From Ceratopteris richardii (lineage: Eukaryota > Streptophyta > Polypodiopsida > Polypodiales > Pteridaceae): a stretch of DNA of 64,000 nucleotides. The notes beneath the pieces are model-generated. The model searched no databases and was not told the origin of the DNA. It saw nothing but the letters and a program-made list of their open reading frames with translations. The position numbers were made by a program, and so were the translations under genes. The stretch is taken from assembly GCA_020310875.1 (NCBI GenBank), contig CM035408.1, forward strand, positions 140,178,907 to 140,242,906, given 5' to 3'. Position 1 is the first letter of the stretch. Each line of letters begins with the position of its first letter. Shown one piece after another: positions 9,674 through 20,069 of the stretch.

Positions 9674-10470
9674 AGCTTCGACGTATTAACAGACAGCTCC
9701 TTCAAATGTTCGCATCAGAACTCCCTCCCAACATCTGTCAGGTGCTGTCTCTCAGGCTGCTCAGCTTCGAGCTCAGTCATCGTCCAAGATATGGCGTCCT
9801 ATCGTTTGCGGTGTTTGAAAGTGCCTTCCCACTGTCAGTCTCAGAATGGACATCGGAATCGAGCTCCCATTTGCACCAACATTGGAAATCTAGAGTCTTT
9901 TTTATTCTGGCTAAAATCAGCTTAATGGAAAGTTTTACATATTAGCACTAATCATGTAGTCCTCCTATAATCACTAGCCTTTGTGCTAATGTCAATTGTC
10001 GTACATGTACATGCTAAACACAGCTTTTAGATTGTATTTTCCTCTGTCAATTCAGCCGATCAAAGTTGATTTAAAGTCTATTTTTTCTTGCTGTTCAAAC
10101 TATTTCATATCCAAACATAAATAATCTTTGTATGCTCCTCTCTCTTTGTCAGGATGGGTAGTAGAATTTAAGCTTCCATGCCTAGCAGCAAAGAACGGTT
10201 TAGCCAGCGTTATTCTGTTTTCAGCTGTAGCTTAAATTAGCCGCATTATGGATTAGCGTTGATCCTCCAGCCTGCAATATTTGTTAAGCTCTGTGCAAGC
10301 GCATCCTTAATAATATTTAAATGCTTTAGCCAAATAGGGTATTGCATTTTCTCTCTGTATTGGATTAATTTATCTGAAGTAAGGTATGTGTTCCGTCTGT
10401 TTAAGTTGTGCCATATGCACGCATCTTTGTTTACATAAAGCCATTAACAGAAGTTGAGGATAATAGATGT
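9674..10470. other. 3' flank of P1, no further gene
   Basis: Similar to 35067-35681 and 35864-36300 in the P2 locus, including short open stretches that carry no known motif. It probably represents 3' UTR and downstream DNA of the small gene. The LINE fragment at 10471 is absent from the P2 locus. Confidence 0.6.
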
Positions 10471-10624
10471 GGGGCTCTCTAAATTTGTTTGATCTTCCGT
10501 TGCTTTGTGGGATTAGGGGGTCCCATGGGTACTAAGCCCGTTCACTTGTACAATTGTTTTCTTTACTAATTAAAAGTCTACAAGAGTAGGCTATACCGAA
10601 CTCCCATTTAATTAAAAAAAAAAC
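10471..10624 (+). mobile_element. 5'-truncated LINE 3' end, plus orientation (copy 1)
   Basis: Resembles the 3' end of the LINE at 32480-34915 (TTTGTGGGATT, GGTCCCATGGG, CCCGTTCACTTGTA) and ends in an A run. It is flanked by ATAGATGT (10463-10470) and ATAAATGT (10625-10632), a target duplication with one change. The P2 locus near 36290 is empty at this site. Copy 2: 45397-45550. Confidence 0.72.
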
Positions 10625-10678
10625 ATAAATGTCGAGCTCGCTTTTCAATATCTCACTTGATTGTCCCATCAACTTTTG

Positions 10679-13600
10679 TTTTTTTTTTTTGAGAAGACAG
10701 GAATTATATAAATGATGGCAAGTAAATTGTACAAAGGGCAGGTATACCCCCACCTCAGAGATATATGAGAAAAAACTCAAACCTAGCACGACAAGGGGGG
10801 TCATCAAAGAGTCTCAATACAATTAGTCATACATGATTAAGCACCAACCATAGAGAAGGTACAAACAGGCTTATTTACAGAGTACAACCATTTCATGATG
10901 AGTGGTGGAATATAATTTAAGCAAAGAGTCTCTCCATTGACTAGGAGTCGTGCCTCTAAGATGCCTAGTCACGAAAAAATCCTCAACAGGAGCAATAATC
11001 ATAGCATCTAGGCATTGTTGTCCAATCCTATTTAGTCCTTCTATTAAGGAGAAGAAGACAGATCTGGAGATCCTCTATTCGAAGTGGTCTTCATTTCTGC
11101 TCCTCCAGATACTCCACAGAATGTGAGCTCTCCACAGGTTCCACAATGCAAAGTCAATTCTATTGCAACTGCCAAGTATAGTTTCTTTATAGCTTAGCTG
11201 GATGTTGTACTTGAGACAAAAAGGCAAAAGAGCCTTCCAAAAAGCCTGAGCATGCCTGCAGTTGAAAAAGAGATGGGGGATATCTTCCACAGTGCCACAG
11301 AAATTACATACACCATCGTTAATATTGAACTTCTTGTCTTTGAAGCCACACCAAACTACATTGTGCATAATGAGCCATAATAGGAAAGAGTGCTTCGTGT
11401 TGAAGGGAAAATGCCAAATATAGAGAAATCTATGTGACCACTCTGCAACTTTCCAATTAACTTCCCATTTGTTGTTTAACTTGGGGAGGATCATGATGAT
11501 TGTCCCTCTTTTTTTCTTGAATCTCTATAGCATGTCCTCGGCAACATCAATCAACTCCATGTCCCTCTTCACTTGGGAGATATCAGCTCTATCAGCCAGT
11601 ATCTTTCTATGCTTGAGGAGGACTTGCAGACAACCAAAGGAACCATGAGAATCCATAATTTGATCTTCAGACCATAACTCACCATTGTTTGTGAGATCTT
11701 TCCAGGAACTACAACCAAGTTTGCAGCATTTATGTTCCTTGATCCCAACAAAACCATTATTCTAGAGAGATAACTAGCCAGTCCATATACTCTCCTGAAG
11801 GAAAAAATCAATGGACTCAAAAAATTTGGTATTAGGATTACAGGCGTTTTTAGATTCCATCCAGGCCTACCACATCCTGCAACACAAGCTAGTATCCACA
11901 GGGTGGTAAGTGTGAGGGGAAACAATAATGTCCCAAATTGAGTGATTTTTCCAAGCTTTGTATTCTGCAAGATAAAACTTATGAGTATTTGTTTTTATCA
12001 ACAAAACCCAAAAATCTTGAGAACCTAAAGCCCTAGCAATGCATTTGGCAGAAAGATTAGTGGACATTTTCAAAGGACAAAAAATACCCAAACCCCCTTC
12101 TCTTTTTCGTAAGTAGCAAACTTTCCAAGCAACTTTAGGAATTTTATTATGCACTAGAACTCCACCCTAGAGGAATCTCCTAGAAAGACCAACAATCCAC
12201 TTAAAATGAGTTTTAGTAGGTGCCCAACAAGACAGGAAAAAAACAAGTGAAGGTAAAATGTAGTGGTTAAGCACAAACACTCTGTGGGACAGGGAAGTTT
12301 GGCAAGCATACCAAGCAAACCGTTTCTTCCTAAATTTGTCCATAACCCACTCCCACCTTTGGTTCAAGGAGACTTGAAAAACCATAGGTATGCCAAGCAT
12401 TCTAAAGATTTCCCCATCTTTTATGACCTCACAACCTAAGCTGCTAATACATTCCCGCACATGATTATCACAAGATCTAAACGTTGTTTTCTTGTGCTTT
12501 ATGTGAGAGCCAGTAACAAGATAGAATGTGTTAAGACAATTTGGCATGCATTTGCCAGAATCAACATGAGCTTTTTTAAGTATGTTAGTGTCATTAGCAA
12601 ACACTTGTAAACAAAGTTTTTTGTCATTATCAGGCATATAGATACCTTCCACTTTTTTTTTCCTCAATAGCATCCTTAATAAGACAACCAAGGGCATCAC
12701 TAGCAATGGTAAACAAGAGGGGAGCTAATGGGCATCCCTCTCTAATAGACCTCCAGAGTCTAAAGTGAGGGAATAAGTTACCATTTATGGATATCCTAGA
12801 GTGGGCATTTCTAAACAAGGTACTAATAGCTTTAATGAACCTTTTCCTAGCACGTATGTCCTGAAGGGATTGGAGAATGAAGTCCCACTCAATTGTGAAA
12901 TAAGCTTTGTTAAAAATCAATCTAAAAGAAATAAAAAGGTTGGTTATTCTCTTTGGCATACTCCATCCCTTCCTAGAGGGAAATAATAGCATCAAGAATA
13001 AATCTGCCTTTTATGAATCCCTTCTACTCATGAATGGGGCTTAGTCTTTTAGCAAGGGATGAAGCAAAGATTTTGTAGATAATTTTCAAGCAGGTGATAG
13101 GTCTCACATTTTTCAAATCCTCTTTAGGTCCTTTTTTATGAATCAACTTTATCACTCGAGTGTTGACTTCAATAGGGAGAGTGCCCCGGCTAACAGAATC
13201 CTTTCAAATCAATGGAATCTAAGGAGTCAGGAAATATTTCAAAGCAAAGAAAAACGCATTAGGAAGGCCATCTAGGCCAGGAATCTTGCAGGGTTTCAAT
13301 TTACCTATGGTTTCTTTAATCCCACGGATAGTGAGGGGAAAGTCAAGCAAGGCAGCTAGTCTAGGAGGAGTAGTTTTTTTACTTTTAAGAGCAATGAGGG
13401 CCCTGGATCCTCGGATATCCTCCCCCCACTTGGGAGAACTATAGAAAACATCCGTAAAGAATCTAGTAGCCTCCAGCAAGTTCTCCTCAACATTGATAGT
13501 ATAACCACCAGAATTTTTCTTAAGCAAAGGAACATAATCCTTATCCTTTTTCTTTTTCAACAAAGTGAACATACTTTTGGTAGGTTTGTCAAGATTCCCT

Positions 13601-14466
13601 GCCCCAATATCTCTTCAAGAGGTAAGAATACTACTAGCCTCTATGTACGCTTCATATCTATGTCTCTATTGAAGGGATAAAATCAAATCCATTTTATTAG
13701 GGCTTTGAGAGGAAGCCAGGATCTCTATCTTCTTGGCTATAACAAGTCTTCTTTTGGCTCTAGCTTCTATTTTCAAGTATTTGACGTGTGTGAAGAGAGC
13801 TTGAATGTCTCTAATGGCCTTAGCCCTCACAATACTAGGGTTAGGACACTTTTGGAAGTATTGGGTGATAATGGACTTAGTTCTCTCAATGACGCATGGG
13901 AGTTTTAGCAAGGAAGGGTCTAAGTGCAGCTAGCTTGCTCTCCCATTAGATCTATATGAAGAGGGGAAGGATCAGATATACATAAGATCTAGTCAATCTA
14001 ACTCTTAGTAACATTAAATTGATGGAAGTAAGGCAGATTACAATAGGCTCGATCAAGCCTAGCAGCACAATAGTGAGGTAATTTCTACTTATTATTCCAA
14101 GTGAAGCGAGTATGCGAGGATAGGTCAATCAATTCGTGAATGGTGGAAAGTCTAATGCAAGCCTGCCATTCAAGTCCTCATATAGTGTTACCCTTTTTTT
14201 CAAACCTATCACTAATGGTAGTGAGCATATTGAAATCCCCCAGAAGGATTAGGGGCATGTGAGATTACTAAGCTCTTCCTAGCATCTGGTCCTTTGAGAA
14301 GGATAGTTAGAGGCATAGATACTAATGATAATACAATCATAAGGCTTTCCTAAGGTGACACCAGACCATTTGGTGACAGTGGCTCTTCAATTCACCAACA
14401 ATGGATTAATTGATGGACTTGGCCACACCTAAGCCAGCACCTCCCCTCCCATGGGGGTGATGTTAT
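10679..14466 (-). mobile_element. Decayed L1-type LINE (LINE-1), 5' end lost (copy 1)
   Basis: Minus-strand order: part of an endonuclease domain (about 14460-14100, frame broken), linker (13911-13219, KPCKIPGLDGLPNAFF), reverse transcriptase (about 12995-12167), and the zf-RVT type C terminus (11494-11075: CNFCGTVEDIPHLFFNC). An A tail reads as a T run at 10679-10690. The RT motif FADD is FANDT here, and the upstream palm motif has lost an aspartate (FNKAYFTIEW), so it is inactive. The 5' side is cut by the copia LTR at 14467. It inserted into the 3' flank of P1, since the P2 locus reads through at 36346. Its 3' end does not resemble that of LINE-2, so it is a different family. Confidence 0.85.
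11075..13572 (-). pseudogene. LINE-1 reverse transcriptase and zf-RVT remnants (copy 1)
   Basis: Pieces in different frames: 13572-13219 (RT entry, PGLDGLPNAFF), 12995-12630 (EWDFILQSLQD, REGCPLAPLLF), 12706-12167 (FANDTNILKK, LGIPMVFQVSLNQRWEWV), 12154-11867 and 11970-11569 (thumb/linker) and 11494-11075 (zinc-finger end). At least four frameshifts or stops separate them. The altered catalytic motif shows that it is dead. Homologous pieces lie at 46001-48498 in copy 2 with few changes. Confidence 0.82.
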
Positions 14467-14758
14467 TGTTAGTGTCCATGTGAAAGGCCAAATGGCCACC
14501 GGACACTTCTTTTGTATATGTTCTTTAATAAAACATATAGTGGCCTAGTCAGTCATAGACTGTAAGTTCGACCGCATTTGTAAGACCTAAGAAGTCTGTC
14601 TTCGTGCTCCCTGTGTACTGTGTTTTCTGCGTATTCTACAGCTTCTGTGCGGAGTACTGTGTGCGGCGTCAGGAGCTCGGTTTTCTACTCCGAGCATATC
14701 GTCGTGGAGCTCTCGAGAAGGAGAGTGCAGTGCGGTGCATCGCCATCAAAATACTTCA
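14467..14758 (+). mobile_element. 5' LTR of copia element (292 bp, copy 1)
   Basis: Runs from TGTTAGTGTCC to ATACTTCA, bounded by TG and CA, and is followed after one base by the primer-binding site. A TAATAAAA stretch near 14526 may be the TATA region. The five bases before it are GTTAT. No second copy exists in the unit, so the 3' copia LTR is missing. Copy 2: 49393-49684. Confidence 0.82.
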
Positions 14759-14759
14759 C

Positions 14760-14771
14760 TGGTATCAGAGC
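14760..14771 (+). promoter_or_regulatory. Primer-binding site, initiator tRNA-Met type (copy 1)
   Basis: TGGTATCAGAGC follows the LTR end by one base. It is an exact match to the usual plant tRNA-iMet priming sequence. Copy 2: 49686-49697. Confidence 0.9.
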
Positions 14772-14954
14772 AGTTCGAGGCAAAAGGCTTTGTTCCTTTT
14801 GTGCGAGCGAAGCGAGCACCCCCCCCAGGCTTTCGACTAAGGCGGCGACCAAGGCATAGACCTTGGCATACCTTGTCATCCGAGTCACTAAAGTCACCGT
14901 TGGCGCCGTTGGCTGCACGCGAGGGAGGACCTCAACGATCAAGGAATATAGAGG

Positions 14955-15025
14955 TTCCCGGTACTTCCCGGGAGGTCACCCATCCAAGTACTGTTCCCCC
15001 TAGAGCTCGCTTAACCGTCGCAATC
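14955..15025 (-). rRNA. 5S rRNA fragment, antisense in the copia leader (copy 1)
   Basis: On the minus strand GGATGGGTGACCTCC plus CGGG (14985-14967) matches the internal-promoter C box of plant 5S rRNA, and GGTTAAGCGAGCTC (15016-15003) resembles the A box region. Spacing between them is close to that in 5S rRNA. About 70 of 120 nt are recognisable, and the 5' part of the gene is too changed. It lies 200 bp downstream of the PBS. Plant Cassandra TRIM elements carry 5S sequence, but within the LTR, which is not the case here. It is unlikely to be a working rRNA gene. Copy 2: 49881-49951. Confidence 0.75.
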
Positions 15026-15962
15026 TCTTGCCACTAAGCTACACTCTTGTGGTGTTTGAAGAAGGGGAAAGACTAAGGTTGACATTACCTTGAACAAGTT
15101 TTGGTCCCTCAAAGCTTCATTTTTGCTTTTAAATCCTATTTCTGAAGCAATTTTTGGGGTGTTTTTGGAGCCATTTCGGAGTACTTTTGCATGTAGTTCT
15201 CTTCACACAGGTCCAAGAACATCAAGAAGAGTGTTCCTTGTACTTCTCAGACAATAAATATCAACCTTTGGGGCTGTATTTTCAGCCACACTCGTAAAAC
15301 TACAAGTTTCTCGAGGGGTTTTCGGTTTTGGTGGGAGCAGTCGCTGCAAATTTATGCAGGTTTTTAAAGCCTAAAACATCAGAGTTGATAGACACTTGCA
15401 GGTGTTATTGGCTAGTTTTTGGGCTGTGTATTCAGCCTTTTAGTGTCATTTTACTACATATATTGAGCACATACACACCATGTACGCTTCTGTGGATACC
15501 GCTTATGTACGTCCATGTGGGCATTGATATAGCGGTTACGTTCTTTGCATAAAGCCTTTTACGTTTGATAAAGAGGGTCGTGGTGAGGTTTTCTTAACTG
15601 GGAGACACCCAGATGTCGGGGTCTCTTCGGTGATGCAGGTGGAAGACTTACCCAGCCTCGCCATAGGAGATGTATGATAGTTGTTCATAGGTGCTCGATA
15701 AGCCTAGTTGGCTTCTATTGGGTAACTAATTATATGCAGTGGAGTCAGTGATTCACTACGCAGGTAGACATGTCAGTACTTGCAGTTTTATGATACTTTG
15801 ACACTGGTCATATGCTAATTTTGCAAAGGATACTCTGGGAAAATTCTTCCAGATTTCTGGTTTAGTCAACTATATAGTGGCCGATTTACTCCTTGATACA
15901 CTTATTTGTTGGTGTTTGGACTCTTCTAGCTCCATTATCATTCTATTCAGTTCTCTACGATC
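15026..15962 (+). other. Untranslated leader of the copia element (copy 1)
   Basis: About 940 bp between the 5S-like stretch and the gag start, with no coding pattern I recognise. Copy 2: 49952-50888. Confidence 0.6.
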
Positions 15963-17694
15963 ATGGCATCAGAGGTCTCAGGCACATCCGGTGGATCAGG
16001 GTCTAGTGCTAGCGTTCCGAGGAGGAGCTATAACTTGCAGGGCAAAGACCATTTTGAGATCCGAAAATTTGATGGCACAAACTTTGCTCTATGGAAGAAT
16101 CAGATTAAAGATGTGCTGATTCAAAGAAGGCAATGGAAGCCAGTAAATGGAATTTCAAAGAAGCCTGCTGACATGGATGAAGATGATTGGGATGAGTTAG
16201 ATTAAATGGCTAGGTCTACCATTCGCTTGCACCTGGCAGATAATGTTTACTTTACAGTATTAGACTGTGAAAGTGCAGAGGAGCTTTGGAAGAAGTTATG
16301 CAATACATATGAAAAAGAGACGGCATCAAATAAAGTATATCTGATGAGAAAATTATACGACCTTTGTATGAAGGACACAGATAGTGTTGCTGCTCATCTA
16401 AATGAGTTTGATGCCATATTCTCCCAGTTACAGGCTCAAAAAATGGATATGGACAATGAAATGAAAGCAGTATTGCTGTTATGCACCCTGCCATCATCAT
16501 GGGATACATTTTGCACAGCTATTAGCAATAGTGCACCAGGTGGTAAACTCGTCTATGATGACATATGTGGAGCACTCTTGAGTGAGGAGGTTTGTAGAAA
16601 ATCTATGGTTCGCACTCAGAGTGGAGATGCATATAATGTTCGTGATTCTTACCAAGGAAAGAATCAACAACGTGGCAGGAGCAAGAACAAGGAAAAGAAT
16701 GGTCAACGGAATAAGAGCAGAAGTAAATCAAGGAAGAGGGATATTGAATGCCATTATTGTCATAAGAAAGGACACATGAAGGAAGACTGTTATGCATTAA
16801 AGAATGCTAAAGGTAAAGGACAGAATGTTGATGGGCATGTTAAACAGTTACCTGCACCATCTACTTCGACTGTGAAGATTGAAGAAATTAATGCTATTTC
16901 TGATGATGCTGATGTGTTGAGACTTGATAGTACTATGCCATCTGAGGCACTTATGGCTGATTCTCTTTCCCACACCTGGCTGCTAGATTCTAGTGCTTCT
17001 TTCCATGTGACACCACATAGAGAATGGTTCTCTAATTATGCAGCAAAGTCTCTTGGTACCGTGAGACTTGGTGACTCTTACCAGTGTGATGTTGTGGGGA
17101 TTGGAGATGTGGTTGTGTAGGTCATTGACGGTTCAAAATTTACTATGCATAATGTACGCCATGTACCTTAGTTATCACGTAGTTTGATGTGAGTTGGTCA
17201 ACTTGATGACCTTGGTTACAAGGTGGTCTTCTATGCTCAGTCCTTTCGTATATCAAAGGGCAATATGGTTATTGCAAAAGGAAGGAAAGTTGGCTCACTT
17301 TACCCTTTATTTGTATCACAGAAAGAACACTTGTTAGCTGTTACTGAACAGCCTATGGCTTGTATTTGGCATGGTCGTTTGGGCCATATATCTCGTAGTG
17401 GAATGGAAAATCTTTCTCGTTCTGGCTACTTACCTGTGTTATCTTTCTCTGATTTTTCATTTTGTGAGCATTGTCAATATGGAAAGCAAACCAGAAATGT
17501 GCATAAAACGCACATTGACTCTTCAATTCAGCCTTTAGATCTTGTTCATACAGATGTGTGTGGTCCTATGCCCACTAGGTCCTTAGGTGGTTCTCTTTAC
17601 TTTGTCACTTTCATAGATGATGCTACTAGAAAAGTCTGGGTATATCCTATCAAATTGAAGGATGATGTATTCCCTACTTTCAAAAAATGGCTTG
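15963..17694 (+). pseudogene. copia gag-protease-integrase, truncated in integrase (copy 1)
   Basis: One frame, no frameshift, but four in-frame stops (16203 TAA, 17118 TAG, 17169 TAG, 17190 TGA). Domains in order: gag (NYKFDG-type start FDGTNFALWKNQIKD, then LCTLPSSWDTF), CCHC zinc knuckle (CHYCHKKGHMKEDC, 16750-16791), protease with LDSSAS where LDSGAS is usual (16984-17001), gag-preintegrase (WHGRLGHIS ... CEHCQYGK) and the start of the integrase core (DLVHTDVCGPM, YFVTFIDDATRKVWVY). The frame ends at FKKWLAQ, where gypsy sequence begins. The rest of integrase, RT and RNase H are absent. The altered protease motif and the stops mean it is not functional. Copy 2 shares all four stops. Confidence 0.9.
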
Positions 17695-19561
17695 CTCAAA
17701 GGAAGTGCAAAGTTTCTTGGGCCATGCAGGTTATCACAGAAGATTCATTAGGATGTATTCAGAAATTGCTAAGCCCTTGTCAAGGCTTACCAGTAAAAAG
17801 ATCCCTTTCTCATGGAGTGCTGAAGCTGACAAAGCATTTTGTGAACTAAAGTTGAGGTTATGTACTGCTCCACTTTTAAGTGTTCCTAATTGGACATTGG
17901 AATTTCATGTGCATACAGATGCTAGTCTTCATGCTGTTGGTGTAGTTTTAGCTCAACCATCATCGCACAAAGTGGATAGACCTATCTCTTATGCTAGCAG
18001 ATTACTCAACCAAGCTGAAAGGAATTACAGTACAACGGAAAGAGAAGGTTTGGCTATTGTATTTGCCCTTCAGAAGTTCCGACATTATCTCCTTGGTGTA
18101 CATTTCATTGTTATTTCTGATCATCAGCCCTTGAAGTATTTGATAAACAAGGCTAGAGTAGCTGGAAGGATTTGGAGATGGTTGCTACTATTCCAAGAAT
18201 TTAATTTTGATATTCATATTAAGCCAGGAAAAGAGCACTACATGGCAGATCAGGTGTCCAGGACCGTAATGAGCGAAAAGGCAACAGGTATTAATGATGA
18301 ACTGGTGGATAGCAATCTTTTTCTAGTAGTAATTCGGACAGGTTGGTATGATGAAATTCTCCATGTTCTGACTACTGGAAAGATCCCAGAACACTTGACA
18401 CCTGTAGAAAAGAGAAGATTGCTCCTGAAAACCAAAGCATATTCTCTTATAAATGGAAATTTATATAAATACTGCCAGGATGATATCTTGAGAAGGTGTG
18501 TCTATCTAGAGGAGGTAAATCTTTTACTAGAGGCAACACACAGTGAAGGACACCTAAAGGGGGAAGAATTGGCTCATAGGATCATCCACAAAGGTTTATG
18601 GTGGCCTCATATTTTCAAGGATGCAATCAAGTTTGCAAAAGAATGCCACATCTGTCAGAGATGTGCTCCCACGCCAACCAGATTGAACTTCCAACCATTA
18701 GTCATATCTACTGGATGGCTTCCATTTGAACGATGGGGTCTTGATTTCATAGGGCCAATTAGCCCTACTGGGCAACCAGGAGGTAAAAAGTATATTTTGA
18801 TGGCCACATGCTATTGCACTAAATGGATAGAGGCTAAAGCAACTGTGGACTGCACGGCTTTAACAGTAGCTAAATTTATGTATAAACGTATTTTCCCAAG
18901 ATTTGGTTGCCCACTGGAAATTACTAGTGACAGGGGCACACATTTCATAAATCAATTGCTCCAGTTTATATTTGACAGGTACAAAATCTTCCATAAAAAA
19001 TCTTGTGCCTATTACCCAAGGGCAAATGGCCAAGCAGAGAGTTCCAATAAGATTTTGATTGGACTACTTCGCAAATTATCTTTTGATCATCAAAGCTCTT
19101 GGCCACTAGCATTAATTGGTGCAATTTGGGCTTTCAGAACCACGAAGAGGGGAACCACAGGCGAGACTCCATTTCGCTTAGTTTATGGTAAAGAGGCATT
19201 GGCACCATTTGAGGTTATCATCAGAAAAGAAATAGGAATCAAAACCATTGGAATTGAACCCCCCATTCAGAGATTGGTGGCATTAGAAGAGTACAGAGAA
19301 GGGGCAATGCAGAAACTTCTGGTGACACAAGAAGAGCGCAAGAAATTACATGACAGGTATCTGAGATCCAATGAAGTTCAGGAAGGGTCCATGGTTTTAG
19401 TGCATCAGGTTCCAGCAATTTCAACTAAATTGGCACCCAAATGGACAGGACCATATAAGGTTATCAAGGTATTGCCACATGGTGCAGTGCATCTGGAAGA
19501 TCTGCAGGGTAAAAGGATGCCCCTCGTCAACATCTCCAGGGTGAAGAGTTATTTGAATTGA
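17687..19561 (+). CDS. Ty3/gypsy 3' half: RT end, RNase H, integrase, 624 codons (copy 1)
   Basis: The ATG at 17687 lies in copia sequence (FKKW codons) and by chance opens the gypsy frame. Domains: RT end from CSKEVQSFLGHAGYHRRF (residues 3-20; YxDD is missing), RNase H (VHTDAS, TEREGLA, SDHQPL, ADQVSR, about 70-195), integrase zinc region (H..H, CHICQRC, about 290-325), and the core with all three acidic residues visible (GLDFIGP, TSDRGTHF, NGQAESS). It ends in a C-terminal SH3-like region (GPYKVIKVLPHGAVHLEDLQG, 590-610) with no chromodomain, so it is a non-chromovirus gypsy. The frame is fully open, which is unusual here. With no gag, protease or RT palm it cannot transpose by itself. In copy 2 a 37-bp deletion truncates it. 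Confidence 0.85.
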   Translation: MACSKEVQSFLGHAGYHRRFIRMYSEIAKPLSRLTSKKIPFSWSAEADKAFCELKLRLCTAPLLSVPNWTLEFHVHTDASLHAVGVVLAQPSSHKVDRPISYASRLLNQAERNYSTTEREGLAIVFALQKFRHYLLGVHFIVISDHQPLKYLINKARVAGRIWRWLLLFQEFNFDIHIKPGKEHYMADQVSRTVMSEKATGINDELVDSNLFLVVIRTGWYDEILHVLTTGKIPEHLTPVEKRRLLLKTKAYSLINGNLYKYCQDDILRRCVYLEEVNLLLEATHSEGHLKGEELAHRIIHKGLWWPHIFKDAIKFAKECHICQRCAPTPTRLNFQPLVISTGWLPFERWGLDFIGPISPTGQPGGKKYILMATCYCTKWIEAKATVDCTALTVAKFMYKRIFPRFGCPLEITSDRGTHFINQLLQFIFDRYKIFHKKSCAYYPRANGQAESSNKILIGLLRKLSFDHQSSWPLALIGAIWAFRTTKRGTTGETPFRLVYGKEALAPFEVIIRKEIGIKTIGIEPPIQRLVALEEYREGAMQKLLVTQEERKKLHDRYLRSNEVQEGSMVLVHQVPAISTKLAPKWTGPYKVIKVLPHGAVHLEDLQGKRMPLVNISRVKSYLN

Positions 19562-19639
19562 TGCAAGCAGATGAAATTCACTCTCTATACATATCATAGT
19601 TCTTTTATTTTCTGCATGAAAAATAAGCAAATAAAGAAA

Positions 19640-19659
19640 TTGCACCAGGGATGGTGCAA
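19640..19659 (+). other. Short perfect hairpin just upstream of the LTR-A polypurine site
   Basis: TTGCACCA-GGGA-TGGTGCAA, an 8-bp perfect stem with a 4-nt loop, lies about 20 bp before the LTR. In copy 2 (54529-54548) one base change opens the top pair. Confidence 0.6.
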
Positions 19660-19682
19660 AATCTTGATGTGGGGGTCTGTAG

Positions 19683-19978
19683 ATCCCCCTCCTCTCTCTC
19701 TTTTCCCTCTCTCTCTCTCTCTTTTTCCCTCTCTCTCTTTCCTTCTCTCTCTATTTCCCTCTCTTTCTTTCTCTTTCTCTCTCTTCTCTTTTAATTTCCC
19801 CCTCTCTCTCTTTTTCTCTCTCTTTCTCTCTCTTTTTCTCTCTCTCTCCCCCTCTCTTCCCCCCTCTCTCTCTCTCTCTTTCTCTCTCTCTCCCCCTCTC
19901 TTCTCCTCTCTCTCTCTCTCTCTCTCTTTCCTCCTCCCTCTTTCCCCTTTTTCTCTCTCTCTTTTCCCCGCGTATGAA

Positions 19979-20016
<38 letters not shown>

Positions 20017-20069
20017 ATCTCCCTCTCTCTCTTCCCCTCTCTCTCCTCCGTCCCTTCTCTCTCCTCCCC
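19683..20069 (+). repeat. CT-rich simple sequence in LTR-A (copy 1)
   Basis: CTCTCT/TTTCTC polypyrimidine tract of about 390 bp. The long Ser/Leu/Phe-rich and Arg/Glu-rich frames through it are artefacts of composition. Copy 2: 54572-54953, slightly shorter. Confidence 0.92.

Noticed and set aside
9670..9945. 91-codon frame downstream of P1 as a separate gene
   Set aside because: It lies in the 3' flank shared with P2, where the frame differs by small indels, and it has no motif. A second exon or UTR is more likely.
14955..15025. Functional 5S rRNA gene
   Set aside because: Only about 70 nt are recognisable, the 5' part is missing and no terminator T run follows on the minus strand at the right place.
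14604..15037. Short frames across the copia LTR and leader
   Set aside because: They overlap LTR, PBS and the 5S-like stretch in several frames, and none has a known motif.
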